From NCBI GenBank assembly GCA_028716975.1, contig JAQUOU010000014.1, forward strand, positions 20,438 through 84,437: a stretch of 64,000 bases of DNA, given 5' to 3'. Of the stretch, positions 27,315 through 37,002 are shown in pieces. The stretch's first letter is position 1. Each line of letters opens with the position of its first letter. Position numbers and translations under genes: made by a program. The stretch comes from Methylobacter sp. (lineage in GTDB: Bacteria; Pseudomonadota; Gammaproteobacteria; Methylococcales; Methylomonadaceae). A model generated the notes under the pieces. The model saw only the letters and a list, made by a program, of their open reading frames with translations. It ran no database searches and was not told the DNA's origin.

Positions 27315-29348
27315 GTGGCTAACGAGACGCGTGTAATGACTGACGAAAGCATGGAAGATATAGAACGCATTAAGAAAGCAGCCCGATCAATTCTGAAACA
27401 TGAAATTAAACAGCTTCAACTTGTGCCCTCTGTCGCTATTAAATTGTTAAAGCTAACTAACGACGACAACACTAAAATTGAAGACTTATCTAGAATAATA
27501 GCAACAGAACCGACTTTGGCAGCAAAAGTTCTTAGAAATGTTAATTCCGCTGCTTATGCCCTGCCTAATAAAATAACCTCCATTAATCGTGCGGTTAATA
27601 TACTCGGATTTTCTGCCGTCCGGCAAATTGCCTTGGCTCTATTGCTTCATAACAAAATGATAAGGCATAATTCCAAGCAAAAATTTAACCAATTATTTTT
27701 CTGGCAACATTGCCTGTTTGTAGCATCCCTAAGCAGAGGAATTGCGGTCGCCCTCAAGCATCCGGATCCTGATCTGGTTTACACCGCAGGCCTCATCCAT
27801 GATATTGGCAAAGTGGTTCTGGAAACTTATGGACGGGTGACCTATAGTGATTTCATTGCTTCCCTGGATAAAAGCAAATATTCCTTAACAGAACAGGAAC
27901 GCGGCTTTTTTGGAATAACCCATACCGAGATGGGTCTTATTTTTTGTCTGGAGTGGCAACTGCCCCCGCCGATTACCGCGGTGATTGCGTGTCACCATAA
28001 TCAGCCGTTGGAAGTGTCGCCGTATGCTGAATTCAAAACCGAAATAGCCATTGTTTCATTTGCAAACTACATTGCCTGGATGCAGGGCATCGGTTCGATT
28101 GCAAGCGATAGGCACCCGATATTGCAGCATGAGGTTTTGAAAACCATTAACATACATCAACTAGACCTTGAAGCCCTACTCCAGCATGTCGATGAGGAAA
28201 TGCAAAATACCCGGGAATTCTATGGCATTCAGTTTCCCAGCGTAGCTAAATTACGCGCGACTCTGGTTCAAGCAACCATTAACCTGAGTCAACTAAGAAC
28301 TGATAGCTCTTTTCCTTCTAACAGCAATGCTAAAAATAGATTTTCTTCCAGTTTGATAGCTCCTCATCAGAGCATGAACCCTGATGAATTTGTGCCCTGG
28401 ACGCTGGAAGCAATACAACGTGACTTTGCTTTTGACCAGGTTATTATGCTCAATATCGACCCTAAACGACGCTGTCTTATGGCGTCTTACTGGTGGCCGA
28501 AATCAATATTCCCAACTGAGCAATCATCCCTGGAAATCAATATTAGCGTTGTTTCAGGCGTATTACTGGAATGTCTTCGGGAAAAAAAAGCAGTCATAGT
28601 CAACGACAGGATAGATCGGAATAATCCAATACTGCAAAGATTAAAAGTCACGGAGTTTATCGCAGTTCCCGTATTGTATTATAACCGTCTTGTCGGTGTG
28701 CTTTATGCTGATAATTCTCAATCAAAAAGGCCAATGCATCACCAATTACTTTCAGAAGTTGCTCTTGTTGCTGATCAGTTGGGTATTGCTCTGATTAAGT
28801 CAAAACAATATGAAATGGAGAAAAAGCTTGCGCAGATTGACCCTTTAACCGAGCTTTTTAATAAAAGGATGATCGACCGGTTTCTAACTCAAATTTTTCG
28901 GCGTGAAAAATCAAAACGGGAAAATATTGCCGTTGGCTTTATTGATATTGACAATTTCAAAAAGTTTAACGATTTATGCGGTCATCAGGCAGGAGATGAT
29001 GCCTTAAAGATTGTTGCGGATATTATGCGTAATTTAACTCGCCCCGGAGATTTTATTGCCCGCTATGGTGGTGAAGAGTTTTTATTCGTCCTAAAAAATA
29101 CGGATGAAGCAGGTGCTTATGGTTATGCTGAACGTATCAGAACAGAAATTGAGCGTCGCGGCAAAATTATGAAAAACAGGTTCCATAATCTCGCCTTGAC
29201 AGTCAGTGTCGGTATTTCCATGTATAATCCCCAGTACTCAAGTTATACTGAAATGATCGAAATCGCTGATCAGGCTATGTATCAAGCAAAAAATGAAGGG
29301 CGCAACAGGATTATCATGCTGGCAAATGCTCCGCCACAGGTAAACTAA
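27315..29348 (+). CDS. HDOD-GAF-GGDEF signalling protein (diguanylate cyclase)
   Basis: The 677-residue product has three parts. An HDOD domain spans about 25-320 (LVPSVAIKLLKLTNDDNTKIEDLSRII-type start, LIHDIGKVVLE). A GAF-like domain spans about 355-500 (IAVPVLYYNRLVGVLYADN). A GGDEF domain spans about 515-670, with the active-site motif GGEEF from residue 585 and a canonical RxxD inhibitory site (RPGD) five residues before it. It should make cyclic di-GMP with product inhibition. There is no obvious membrane segment, so it is probably cytoplasmic and driven by a GAF ligand. The GTG at 27315 is tentative; ATG 27336 is an alternative, and neither has a clear ribosome site. Confidence 0.9.
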   Translation: MANETRVMTDESMEDIERIKKAARSILKHEIKQLQLVPSVAIKLLKLTNDDNTKIEDLSRIIATEPTLAAKVLRNVNSAAYALPNKITSINRAVNILGFSAVRQIALALLLHNKMIRHNSKQKFNQLFFWQHCLFVASLSRGIAVALKHPDPDLVYTAGLIHDIGKVVLETYGRVTYSDFIASLDKSKYSLTEQERGFFGITHTEMGLIFCLEWQLPPPITAVIACHHNQPLEVSPYAEFKTEIAIVSFANYIAWMQGIGSIASDRHPILQHEVLKTINIHQLDLEALLQHVDEEMQNTREFYGIQFPSVAKLRATLVQATINLSQLRTDSSFPSNSNAKNRFSSSLIAPHQSMNPDEFVPWTLEAIQRDFAFDQVIMLNIDPKRRCLMASYWWPKSIFPTEQSSLEINISVVSGVLLECLREKKAVIVNDRIDRNNPILQRLKVTEFIAVPVLYYNRLVGVLYADNSQSKRPMHHQLLSEVALVADQLGIALIKSKQYEMEKKLAQIDPLTELFNKRMIDRFLTQIFRREKSKRENIAVGFIDIDNFKKFNDLCGHQAGDDALKIVADIMRNLTRPGDFIARYGGEEFLFVLKNTDEAGAYGYAERIRTEIERRGKIMKNRFHNLALTVSVGISMYNPQYSSYTEMIEIADQAMYQAKNEGRNRIIMLANAPPQVN

Positions 29349-29429
29349 AGAAGTTCATAAAAGCTGATTATCGGAATGGCCGCCATATAAAACTGTCAAA
29401 ACTGGTTATTAGCCGCCTCTTTAAAACCG

Positions 29430-31211
29430 ATGAACTTACAATCCCCCCCGTCCAACAGAGCTAACCTTAAGGTTTTAACTAGGCTACGCGACTTTATTAA
29501 ACCTTATTACTTCAGAATACTGTTAGCGATACTCGCTCTGATAATTGCAGCGGGAGCAACGCTGATGTTGCCTGTTGCGGTTAGAAAAATTATAGATAAA
29601 GGCTTTTTGCCTGCGCAAACTGAAACAATAAACAGTTATTTTCTGATACTTTCGGCAATAGTGCTGCTAATTGCAGTTTTTGCGGCAATCCGCTTTTATC
29701 TTGTTATGCGGCTGGGCGAGCGTATCGTTGCCGACATTCGTACAAGAGTTTATCAACATGTCATTCGAATGGAGCCGCAATTTTTTGAAATCACGCGTAC
29801 CGGCGAAGTATTATCCAGGCTCACTACAGATACCACGCTCGTTCAAACTGTAGTGGGTGCAGGCTTTTCTGTCACGTTGCGCAGCTCTATTATGCTGCTC
29901 GGCAGTTTATTTATGCTGGCGATTACCAGCGCCCAATTAACCGGATTGATTTTAATTCTGGTACCCCTGGTCATTTTACCGTTATTGTTCTTTGGCCGAA
30001 AAGTAAGACGATTATCGCGAGCGACCCAGGACCTTATCGCCGAATCCAGCGCCATTGCAGGCGAAACCCTTAACGCAGTTCATATGGTGCAATCTTTTCT
30101 ATTGGAAGGTTTTTTCAGTCACCGTTTCGAGCAATCGGTAGAATCGTCTTTTGACATAGCGCTGACCCGGTTAAAAGCCAGAGCCTTATTGTCCGGTTTT
30201 GCAATTCTGATTATTTTTTCTGCGATTATGGGCGTGATCTGGATCGGCGCCCAACTGGTGATTGCCGGGAAAATGAGTATCGGTGAATTAAGCCAGTTTC
30301 TTATTTATGCCCTCATTGTAGCAACCAGTACTGCTGCCTTAAGTGAGGTATGGGGAGATGTGCAACGGGCAGCCGGCGCCATGGAACGGCTGATGGAGCT
30401 GTTAAATACTCAAACGACTTTGCCGGTACCCATAAAACCCGTCGCTATTAAACACTGCATTACCAATCCGATACACTTTGACAAGGTGAGTTTTAATTAT
30501 CCTTCCCGGCCTGAACAACAGGCATTGACAGACTTTACACTCACAGTTTCGCCAGGTGAAACAGTTGCCTTGGTGGGTCCATCAGGAGCAGGGAAAAGCA
30601 CAGTCTTTCAGCTGTTATTACGCTTTTATGATCCACAACAGGGCAAAATCATTCTGGGCGACGCCGACATTTCACAAACTGATATTCACCTGTTACGTGA
30701 ACAAATTGGTATCGTGCCTCAGGAAACCGTTATTTTTGCTGCCGACGTACTGGAAAATATCCACTATGGAAAGCTTGATGCCGGTAACGAGGATATTTAT
30801 ATGGCAGCGCAAGCTGCTGCGGCTGATGAATTTATCCAGAGACTTGCTGAAGGCTATAGTACTTTTCTTGGCGAACGAGGCACCCGGCTTTCAGGTGGAC
30901 AACGCCAGCGTATCGCCATTGCTCGAGCGATATTAAAAAATCCGCCTATTTTATTGCTGGATGAGGCAACCAGTGCGCTCGATGCTGAAAGTGAGCAGTT
31001 AGTCCAGGAAGCTATGGAAAAATTAATGAAAAGCCGGACCACTCTGGTTATTGCTCATCGTCTTGCCACCGTACTGAAAGCAGACCGGATTGTCGTGATG
31101 AATCATGGAAAAATCATAGCTATCGGCAAGCATCAGGAGTTACTTAGCCAAGGTGGATTATATGCAAGACTCGCTGCATTGCAATTTGGCGAATTTTATG
31201 ACAATCGTTGA
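29430..31211 (+). CDS. ABC exporter, fused membrane and ATPase domains (MsbA/LmrA-like)
   Basis: This is a half-transporter of 593 residues that should dimerise to export a hydrophobic substrate. Six membrane helices span about 30-325. The ATPase domain has Walker A GPSGAGKST (near 383-391), Q-loop IGIVPQE, signature LSGGQRQRIAIARAIL, Walker B ILLLDEATSALD and the switch His in IAHRLAT. It lies 81 bp after the GGDEF gene on the same strand. It is not next to lpxK, so it is not clearly the lipid A flippase MsbA; a multidrug-type exporter is equally possible. Confidence 0.9.
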   Translation: MNLQSPPSNRANLKVLTRLRDFIKPYYFRILLAILALIIAAGATLMLPVAVRKIIDKGFLPAQTETINSYFLILSAIVLLIAVFAAIRFYLVMRLGERIVADIRTRVYQHVIRMEPQFFEITRTGEVLSRLTTDTTLVQTVVGAGFSVTLRSSIMLLGSLFMLAITSAQLTGLILILVPLVILPLLFFGRKVRRLSRATQDLIAESSAIAGETLNAVHMVQSFLLEGFFSHRFEQSVESSFDIALTRLKARALLSGFAILIIFSAIMGVIWIGAQLVIAGKMSIGELSQFLIYALIVATSTAALSEVWGDVQRAAGAMERLMELLNTQTTLPVPIKPVAIKHCITNPIHFDKVSFNYPSRPEQQALTDFTLTVSPGETVALVGPSGAGKSTVFQLLLRFYDPQQGKIILGDADISQTDIHLLREQIGIVPQETVIFAADVLENIHYGKLDAGNEDIYMAAQAAAADEFIQRLAEGYSTFLGERGTRLSGGQRQRIAIARAILKNPPILLLDEATSALDAESEQLVQEAMEKLMKSRTTLVIAHRLATVLKADRIVVMNHGKIIAIGKHQELLSQGGLYARLAALQFGEFYDNR

Positions 31212-31288
31212 TCGCTCAATAAACACTTCACAATTAATGTTCCACGGCTTTTAGGCCATAATATTTATAGCGGCCTTAACTCTCAGGC

Positions 31289-32302
31289 CTATTTTGTGAA
31301 TGTTATAGAGGTAAACTGAGAGAGTACTGCTTTGGCCCGCCTGTCCGCACCGGATGGAAGGTTTCCAGGGCTGGCACTAATCCAGGCGGCAATATCCTTC
31401 AAGGCCGTAGATGCCTGCAAATCACGCAATAGCATATGGTAGCCATGCTCATAAAACGCCACGGTTTTTTCTGTGATATCAGTAGCAAGGAATTGCTGCA
31501 AGAACTCATAGGTAGGCTTCTTGGGGATAATTTCATCTTTCTCGCCATAGAGCATCAACGTATTTCCGAGTAATGACGAGGCACTGCTAAATGCTGCATC
31601 CATCAAATTCGTCAATCCATACACAGTCTCCACACGCGTCGCCTTGATAACCAATGGATCCTTTCCCAAAGCACGGAGCATTTCGATATTATCCGATGGG
31701 GTAACATGCACGCCTTTACCGGTCAATGTCAGCCAAGGCGCGCAATGCGCTAACGTCCAAAGCAAACCGGTTTGATACCAGGGCATGGTTGGACGGGCCC
31801 AAAGCGCCGGAGCTGCGAGAATAATGCCGTCAACCGATGGCATTCCAGTATTTTTCATGGCAGTTATGATAATCGCGCCGCCCATGCTTTCGCCCAGCAA
31901 ATAAACCGGACGTCCCGGATAGCGTTGCTTTACCAACCGCACCAAAACCCGTAAATCGTCAGCATACGCTGTGCCCCCTGCCCACAGACCGCGTTTCGGA
32001 GCTGCGCCAAAACCGCGTTGATCATAGGCAAAGCAGGCAATGCCCAGCTTGCTGAAATAATGCCCGGGCTGGTCAAAAAAATTACTGTAATCATTAAACC
32101 CATGCAGCGCTATGAGAACCGCACGCGGTTCTTTGGCAGGCAACCAATGGCGTAATGGCAGTCTTGCACCGTCTTCGGTAAGGTATGTGTTGTTGGTGAG
32201 TTGTGCCGTTTGACTTTTTTCGCCGGGAGGGTATGTCATCGGCATACAGCCGCTCAGTGGAGCAAATAGCAAAAAAGAAATTAATTTATAAAGCGCTTTC
32301 AT
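31289..32302 (-). CDS. alpha/beta hydrolase lipoprotein, lysophospholipase/monoacylglycerol lipase-like
   Basis: This is a 337-residue predicted lipoprotein: hydrophobic N-terminus with lipobox PLSGC (C19). The fold is a serine hydrolase of the Hydrolase_4 type: oxyanion region ALHGFNDYSN, YDQRGFGAAP, nucleophile S139 in LGESMGG, an acidic residue in LYGEKDEIIP and the His in YEHGYHMLL. Such enzymes cleave acyl chains from lysophospholipids or monoacylglycerols. It would act in the periplasm, anchored by its lipid. It converges with the ABC exporter gene across 77 bp. Confidence 0.85.
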   Translation of the reverse strand: MKALYKLISFLLFAPLSGCMPMTYPPGEKSQTAQLTNNTYLTEDGARLPLRHWLPAKEPRAVLIALHGFNDYSNFFDQPGHYFSKLGIACFAYDQRGFGAAPKRGLWAGGTAYADDLRVLVRLVKQRYPGRPVYLLGESMGGAIIITAMKNTGMPSVDGIILAAPALWARPTMPWYQTGLLWTLAHCAPWLTLTGKGVHVTPSDNIEMLRALGKDPLVIKATRVETVYGLTNLMDAAFSSASSLLGNTLMLYGEKDEIIPKKPTYEFLQQFLATDITEKTVAFYEHGYHMLLRDLQASTALKDIAAWISASPGNLPSGADRRAKAVLSQFTSITFTK

Positions 32303-32587
32303 AGTCTTCGATCAACTTTCGATGAAAGTTTGCTCCGGTCATCTTGATGTTTCAGAGTATTCTTGAAAAATTTTACATTATGAATATTACTTGATAATAA
32401 ACTTCTTGTTCTCCTATTGATAGATGCCTGCTTGAAAATTCCAATATAGCGCTATTATTCTTGATTCTGAAATTTAAAAATAGCTATTCTTTCCACTCCA
32501 AAAGCCTGATTTTATATGCTGGCAGAGTCGTAAGCCACACATGCCGGACCAGGAAAATCCGGATGTCCGCGAGAAAAAAATTACGTG

Positions 32588-33055
32588 CTAGGAAGTTTCA
32601 ATCAGCACGGACAGCACGAGCAGGCAAAATCCCGAGAACCATGCGATGAAAGCGATTACATGCCCATACTCCCACCGCGCGCGCAACTGCAAATAGGCTT
32701 TTGGAACCAATTCCGGTGTCGAATCAATAATCCGTAACCATTCGGCATTCACCGGCGCCACGAGGAGAAACCAAAGTAATAGCGAAAGTATGAGGCTGAG
32801 CGTTGCCAATAACGTCAAGCGAAATGCAGCTCGGGAATGGACTAAAAAGGTAAGCACGGCTGCTGCCGAAATTGAAATGACCTGTATAAAAGCGCCGACC
32901 GATCCGAAAAGCCGGTATAATGTACGGGTAACCGCCGCATACATGTTCGCGTCATATTGCATTTTAGGCGGAAGTTCAAGTAAGTGGGCAAACCCCATTG
33001 TCAGCCCAAGTGCGACAAGTATTATTGTAATGAAGCGCCAAGTAAGCAAATACAT
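32588..33055 (-). CDS. small membrane protein, DUF1772-like
   Basis: It has 155 residues and four hydrophobic helices (about 7-25, 52-72, 80-102 and 130-152). The N-terminal GLTMGFAHLLELPPKMQYD and the following TLYRLFGSVGAF resemble DUF1772 (anthrone oxygenase-like) proteins. No function can be assigned. It stands alone between two gaps of about 200-285 bp. Confidence 0.65.
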   Translation of the reverse strand: MYLLTWRFITIILVALGLTMGFAHLLELPPKMQYDANMYAAVTRTLYRLFGSVGAFIQVISISAAAVLTFLVHSRAAFRLTLLATLSLILSLLLWFLLVAPVNAEWLRIIDSTPELVPKAYLQLRARWEYGHVIAFIAWFSGFCLLVLSVLIETS

Positions 33056-33237
33056 AATTACCCCTTGAATGTGACAACCGGATATATTTTTCTTCCAATC
33101 AGCAATATCGGTTTTTGACTAGACTAGCCAGGCCATCTTGAAATTTGACAAGAAGTCAGGAAAATTGACCCACTTGAATTGATATGATCAATATCATAAC
33201 TTCTTGTTTAGAAGTAAGATATTATTTTTTAAATTAA

Positions 33238-34038
33238 CTATTTCAAGCTATCCGTAACATGCGGCTCAATAAGCTGGTACATAATTTGATGCATTTTTGG
33301 GCTCGCTGCAATCACATTACCTGATTTTATATAATTATCATTAAACGAAAAGTCCGTTACTACGCCCCCCGCTTCTTTTATTAACAAAATTCCCGCAGCC
33401 ATATCCCACTCCATTATGCCTATTTCCCAGAAACCATCCAATCGGCCGGCGGCAACATAAGCTAAATCCAGTGCCGCAGAACCCGCGCGGCGAATCCCTG
33501 CGGAATCTGTTGTTAATGCGCGAAACATTCCCACATAAGCATCAAGATGTTGATCAGTTCTAAAAGGGAAGCCTGTGCCGATTAATGCGCCTTTTAAACT
33601 GTTCTGATTGGTTACTCTGAGGCGGCGATTATTTAACATTGCCCCGCCGCCTCGTTTAGCGGTAAATAACTCATCCCGCAACGGGTCATAAACAACGCCT
33701 ACTTCAAGCTTTTCTTTATATTTTAAGGCAATGGAGACGGCATATTGAGGAAAACCGTGCAGGAAATTGGTGGTACCGTCGAGAGGATCAATAACCCAGA
33801 CAAAATCGTTGCCTTTATGTTGCCCGCTTTCTTCTGCCAGAATACCGTGCTCAGGAAAGGCTGTCTTGATAATGCTAATGATTTCCCGTTCAGCCATACG
33901 GTCGACTTCGCTGGCATAATCGTTTTTGCCTTTTTGGTCGATGTGCAGACGACCGATATTATCGGATGAGCGAAGGATGAGCTCGCCGGCGCTTCTAGCT
34001 GCGCGGACGGCAATATTGAGCATAGGCTGCATAGGCAA
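33238..34038 (-). CDS. suhB: inositol-1-monophosphatase SuhB
   Basis: This is a Mg-dependent phosphatase of 266 residues, the usual family length. Metal-binding motifs are intact: EESG (near 69), WVIDPLDGTTNFLHGFP (near 81-97) and EWDMAAGILLIKEAGG near the C-terminus. SuhB also assists rRNA maturation and antitermination in E. coli. It is divergent from trmJ with 83 bp between the starts, an arrangement found in many gammaproteobacteria. Confidence 0.93.
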   Translation of the reverse strand: MPMQPMLNIAVRAARSAGELILRSSDNIGRLHIDQKGKNDYASEVDRMAEREIISIIKTAFPEHGILAEESGQHKGNDFVWVIDPLDGTTNFLHGFPQYAVSIALKYKEKLEVGVVYDPLRDELFTAKRGGGAMLNNRRLRVTNQNSLKGALIGTGFPFRTDQHLDAYVGMFRALTTDSAGIRRAGSAALDLAYVAAGRLDGFWEIGIMEWDMAAGILLIKEAGGVVTDFSFNDNYIKSGNVIAASPKMHQIMYQLIEPHVTDSLK

Positions 34039-34121
34039 AATTTATATGTGTACAGAAAACAGCATAGGATAACAAATCTTTTGATAGACTTGGTTCTTTT
34101 TTCCACAAAGAGACCCATGCA

Positions 34122-34847
34122 TTGCTGTCCAATATAAAAATTGTCCTGGTCGAAACAACTCATCCGGGGAATATAGGCGCTGTTGCCAGGGCGATGAAAA
34201 ACATGAATATGGATAACCTCTGGCTGGTCGCGCCTAAAATTTTTCCCAGTGCTGACGCCACATCGCGCGCTTCCGGCGCCGATGATGTGTTGGCCAGGGC
34301 ATCGGTGTGCCCGAGTTTGAAAGAGGCTATTACGGATTGCCAGATTGTCATCGGGGCTAGCGCCCGTTGCAGAACTATCAGCTGGCCGGAAATAACGCCC
34401 CGGGAATGCGCAGAGAAAGTGCTGATTAATGAGCCCGGCAATAAAGTGGCTATCATTTTTGGCCGGGAAAATTCAGGATTAAAAAATCATGAGCTGGATT
34501 TGTGCCACTTTCTGCTTAGAATCCCCTGTAACAGCGAATACAGCTCCTTGAATATTGCTGCTGCTGTGCAAGTGGTTTGTTATGAACTATTTATTGCTTC
34601 CGGATTGCAAGAAAAAGTTACCGTTGGCGATAAAGGTGAAACACCCCTGGCTACAGCGGCTCAAATGGAGTCTTTCTATGCCCATTTATATCAGGCATTA
34701 ACCGATATTGGCTTTATGCATCCCGATAAATCAAAATCTATTATGCGGCGTTTACGGCGGATTTATAATCGTGTGCAACTGGATACCAAGGAACTTGACA
34801 TACTCAGAGGTATTTTAAGAATGTCACAAGGTGAAGGGAGAAAATGA
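34122..34847 (+). CDS. trmJ: tRNA (cytidine/uridine-32-2'-O)-methyltransferase TrmJ
   Basis: A SPOUT-family methyltransferase that methylates the 2'-OH of position 32 in tRNA anticodon loops. The 241-residue length matches E. coli TrmJ. Motifs: VETTHPGNIGAVARAMKNM at the N-terminus, FGRENSGLKNHEL and IPCNSEYSSLNIAAAVQVVCYE, which form the SAM-binding knot. The C-terminal tail RRLRRIYNRVQLDTKELDIL is typical. It is followed by iscR, a common order in gammaproteobacteria. Confidence 0.94.
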   Translation: MLSNIKIVLVETTHPGNIGAVARAMKNMNMDNLWLVAPKIFPSADATSRASGADDVLARASVCPSLKEAITDCQIVIGASARCRTISWPEITPRECAEKVLINEPGNKVAIIFGRENSGLKNHELDLCHFLLRIPCNSEYSSLNIAAAVQVVCYELFIASGLQEKVTVGDKGETPLATAAQMESFYAHLYQALTDIGFMHPDKSKSIMRRLRRIYNRVQLDTKELDILRGILRMSQGEGRK

Positions 34848-34998
34848 AAGCTTTTAGATTTAAGTTTAAACATTGGCTCGGTTAAATTATCCTGAAATTA
34901 AACGTTACGCATAGCGCGGCTAGGGTTTGAAGTAATAAATTAACCTATTCATTTCTTTACAACTTTTGCATGTCTGAGCGGTTTCCGGCACAGGCATA

Positions 34999-35030
34999 AT
35001 AGTTGACTATTCTGCTAGGTTGAGTATAGT
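34999..35030 (+). promoter_or_regulatory. IscR-type operator overlapping the iscR promoter
   Basis: Bases 34999-35027 fit the type 1 IscR site layout: ATAGTTGACTAT, then a centre, then TAGGTTGAGTAT. The same stretch provides a -35 box TTGACT (35003-35008) and a -10 box TATAGT (35025-35030) with a 16-bp spacer. Binding of [2Fe-2S]-IscR here would block its own promoter, as in E. coli. The iscR start is 36 bp downstream. Confidence 0.75.
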
Positions 35031-35066
35031 GGCGCAGTATTACTTGTCATTCTGAAGGATTGTCTC

Positions 35067-35549
35067 GTGCGCTTAACCACCAAAGGCCGCTATGCGGTAA
35101 CTGCAATGCTTGATTTGGCTTTTCACAGTCAACAAAACCCTGTTACATTAACAGATATTGCAACTCGTCAAACCTTGTCTTTATCTTATCTGGAACAATT
35201 ATTTGTCCATTTACGCCGTGCAGGCATGGTACAAGGGATACGCGGACCTGGAGGCGGCTACAAATTATGCCGCAAGACCAGTGACATCAATATTGCTGAT
35301 ATTATTATCGCGGTAGATGAACCGCTTGATTCAACACGCTGTGGCGGTAAGGCAAATTGCCAGAACAATCAGCCCTGCTTAACGCACGATTTATGGATAG
35401 GATTGAGCGATCACATTAAAGAATATTTAAAAGACATCACATTGGCTGAATTGTTGGAAAAAAACCAGGTCAGGGAAGTGGCCGTACGACAGTATAAAGA
35501 TGCTCAACAAGTTATTGAATTCCATCGTCATACCGGAGTTAACGCATAA
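35067..35549 (+). CDS. iscR: Rrf2-family regulator IscR
   Basis: An iron-sulfur-sensing repressor of 160 residues. The N-terminal helix-turn-helix starts MRLTTKGRYAVTAMLDLA. The cluster ligands C92, C98, C104 and H107 (CGGKANCQNNQPCLTH) sit at the same positions as in E. coli IscR. The GTG start follows GAAGGA. It heads the operon iscR-iscS-iscA. Confidence 0.95.
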   Translation: MRLTTKGRYAVTAMLDLAFHSQQNPVTLTDIATRQTLSLSYLEQLFVHLRRAGMVQGIRGPGGGYKLCRKTSDINIADIIIAVDEPLDSTRCGGKANCQNNQPCLTHDLWIGLSDHIKEYLKDITLAELLEKNQVREVAVRQYKDAQQVIEFHRHTGVNA

Positions 35550-35554
35550 CCTGA

Positions 35555-36664
35555 ATGATCTATTTTGATCATAACGCCACGACACCGATAGATGATCGAG
35601 TGCTGGATACCATGTTACCCTACCTGAAAACTTTTTATGGCAATGCTTCCAGCTTATATCGTCCCGGTAGAATTGTTCGAAGCGCTATAGATACTGCGCG
35701 TGAACAGGTTGCAGCCCTGGTCGGTGTGCAACCTGCGCAAATTGTTTTTACCAGCGGTGGTACTGAAGCTAATAACCTGGCATTGGCAACGCTGGTTTCC
35801 AAGTCCCGATTTGCCATTTCAGCCATTGAACATCCTTCCATCACAGAACAAGCGCTGCATCTAAAAAGCCGGGGACATGATCTGGCAATTATTAATGTGG
35901 ATGCCAACGGCGTGATTATCCAGGAAGCTATTGATAAAGTTATTCAGTACAAGCCCAAGCTGGTTTCGATCATGCTGGCAAATAACGAAACCGGCGTAGT
36001 GCAGAAGTTAAGTCAATATACAAGGCAATTGCGGGAAAACGGAAGCATTGTTCATACCGATGCAGTGCAAGGGCTAGGTAAAATCCCCGTTGCATTTAAC
36101 GAGCTTGGCGTGCATTTAATGTCTTTATCCAGCCATAAAATATACGGACCTAAAGGCTCTGGCGCATTGGTATTTGAAAAAAGTGTAAAAATAAACCCCG
36201 TTTTTCTTGGCGGCGGACAGGAGCAGGAACTTAGAGCAGGGACAGAAAATGCCGCTGCCATCATTGGATTTGGCAAAGCTGCGGAACTTGCGCAAGCAGA
36301 ACTTGCCCAACGAAGTGAATATCTGCTGACATTAAGAAAAGTGCTGGAGGAGGGTTTATTAACCATCCCCGGTTTAACAATTTTTTCCCACCATGGGGAC
36401 CGGCTACCTAACACTGTGCAGTTTGGCCTCCCCGAAACCGATGGTGAAATGCTGGTGATGAAGCTGGACCAAAAAGGCTTTGCAGTTTCCAGTGGATCAG
36501 CCTGCGCCAGCGGTGGGAAAGAGCCAAGCTCAGTATTGACCGCTATGGGGGTCGATCCTAATTATGCAAAAAGCGCAATTCGCGTCAGTTTGGGGAAAGC
36601 CAATACTGAAGCGGAAGTTATTAAATTTATTAACCAATTAAAACTCTTGGTTTGCCAAGGATAA
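35555..36664 (+). CDS. iscS: cysteine desulfurase, IscS/NifS-like (short form)
   Basis: A PLP enzyme that takes sulfur from cysteine for Fe-S cluster assembly. It has the PLP lysine K195 in SSHKIYGPKGSGAL and the catalytic cysteine C317 in SSGSACASGG, on the long flexible loop typical of type I desulfurases. At 369 residues it is shorter than E. coli IscS (404), so it may be a NifS/IscS2-like form. It follows iscR by 5 bp and precedes iscA by 14 bp. It is a different type from the encapsulated SufS-like enzyme at 23.6-25.8 kb. Confidence 0.9.
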   Translation: MIYFDHNATTPIDDRVLDTMLPYLKTFYGNASSLYRPGRIVRSAIDTAREQVAALVGVQPAQIVFTSGGTEANNLALATLVSKSRFAISAIEHPSITEQALHLKSRGHDLAIINVDANGVIIQEAIDKVIQYKPKLVSIMLANNETGVVQKLSQYTRQLRENGSIVHTDAVQGLGKIPVAFNELGVHLMSLSSHKIYGPKGSGALVFEKSVKINPVFLGGGQEQELRAGTENAAAIIGFGKAAELAQAELAQRSEYLLTLRKVLEEGLLTIPGLTIFSHHGDRLPNTVQFGLPETDGEMLVMKLDQKGFAVSSGSACASGGKEPSSVLTAMGVDPNYAKSAIRVSLGKANTEAEVIKFINQLKLLVCQG

Positions 36665-36678
36665 GAAAGAGGAATGTC

Positions 36679-37002
36679 ATGTCTGTTTCATTAACTGAAA
36701 ATGCAGCCCGCCAAATTAAAAAGCAGCTGGAAAAACGCGGAAAAGGCATCGGATTAAAATTAGGCGTGAAAAAATCCGGTTGCTCGGGCTATTCTTATGC
36801 GCTCGATTATGCGGATAACCTCAATGAAAATGATGCTGTCTTTGAAGATTTCGGCGTTAAAGTAATCGTACAGGAAAAGGATTTGGAATTTGTTAATGGT
36901 ATACAACTGGATTATCGTCGAGAAGGCGTTAATGAAGCTTTTCAATTCAATAACCCCAATGTGAAGGGAACCTGCGGCTGCGGCGAGAGTTTTACTGTGT
37001 GA
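36679..37002 (+). CDS. iscA: A-type iron-sulfur carrier IscA
   Basis: A 107-residue HesB/IscA protein that carries Fe-S clusters to apo-enzymes. The three cluster cysteines are present: C35 (KSGCSGYSY) and C99/C101 (GTCGCGESF). ATG 36679 is chosen because AGAGGA lies just upstream; an earlier in-frame start would add nine basic residues and overlap iscS. In this operon it follows iscS directly, with no iscU, hscBA or fdx. Confidence 0.93.
   Translation: MSVSLTENAARQIKKQLEKRGKGIGLKLGVKKSGCSGYSYALDYADNLNENDAVFEDFGVKVIVQEKDLEFVNGIQLDYRREGVNEAFQFNNPNVKGTCGCGESFTV

Noticed and set aside
32461..32649. 62-codon plus-strand frame
   Set aside because: Very basic, no ribosome site, overlaps the end of the DUF1772-like gene.
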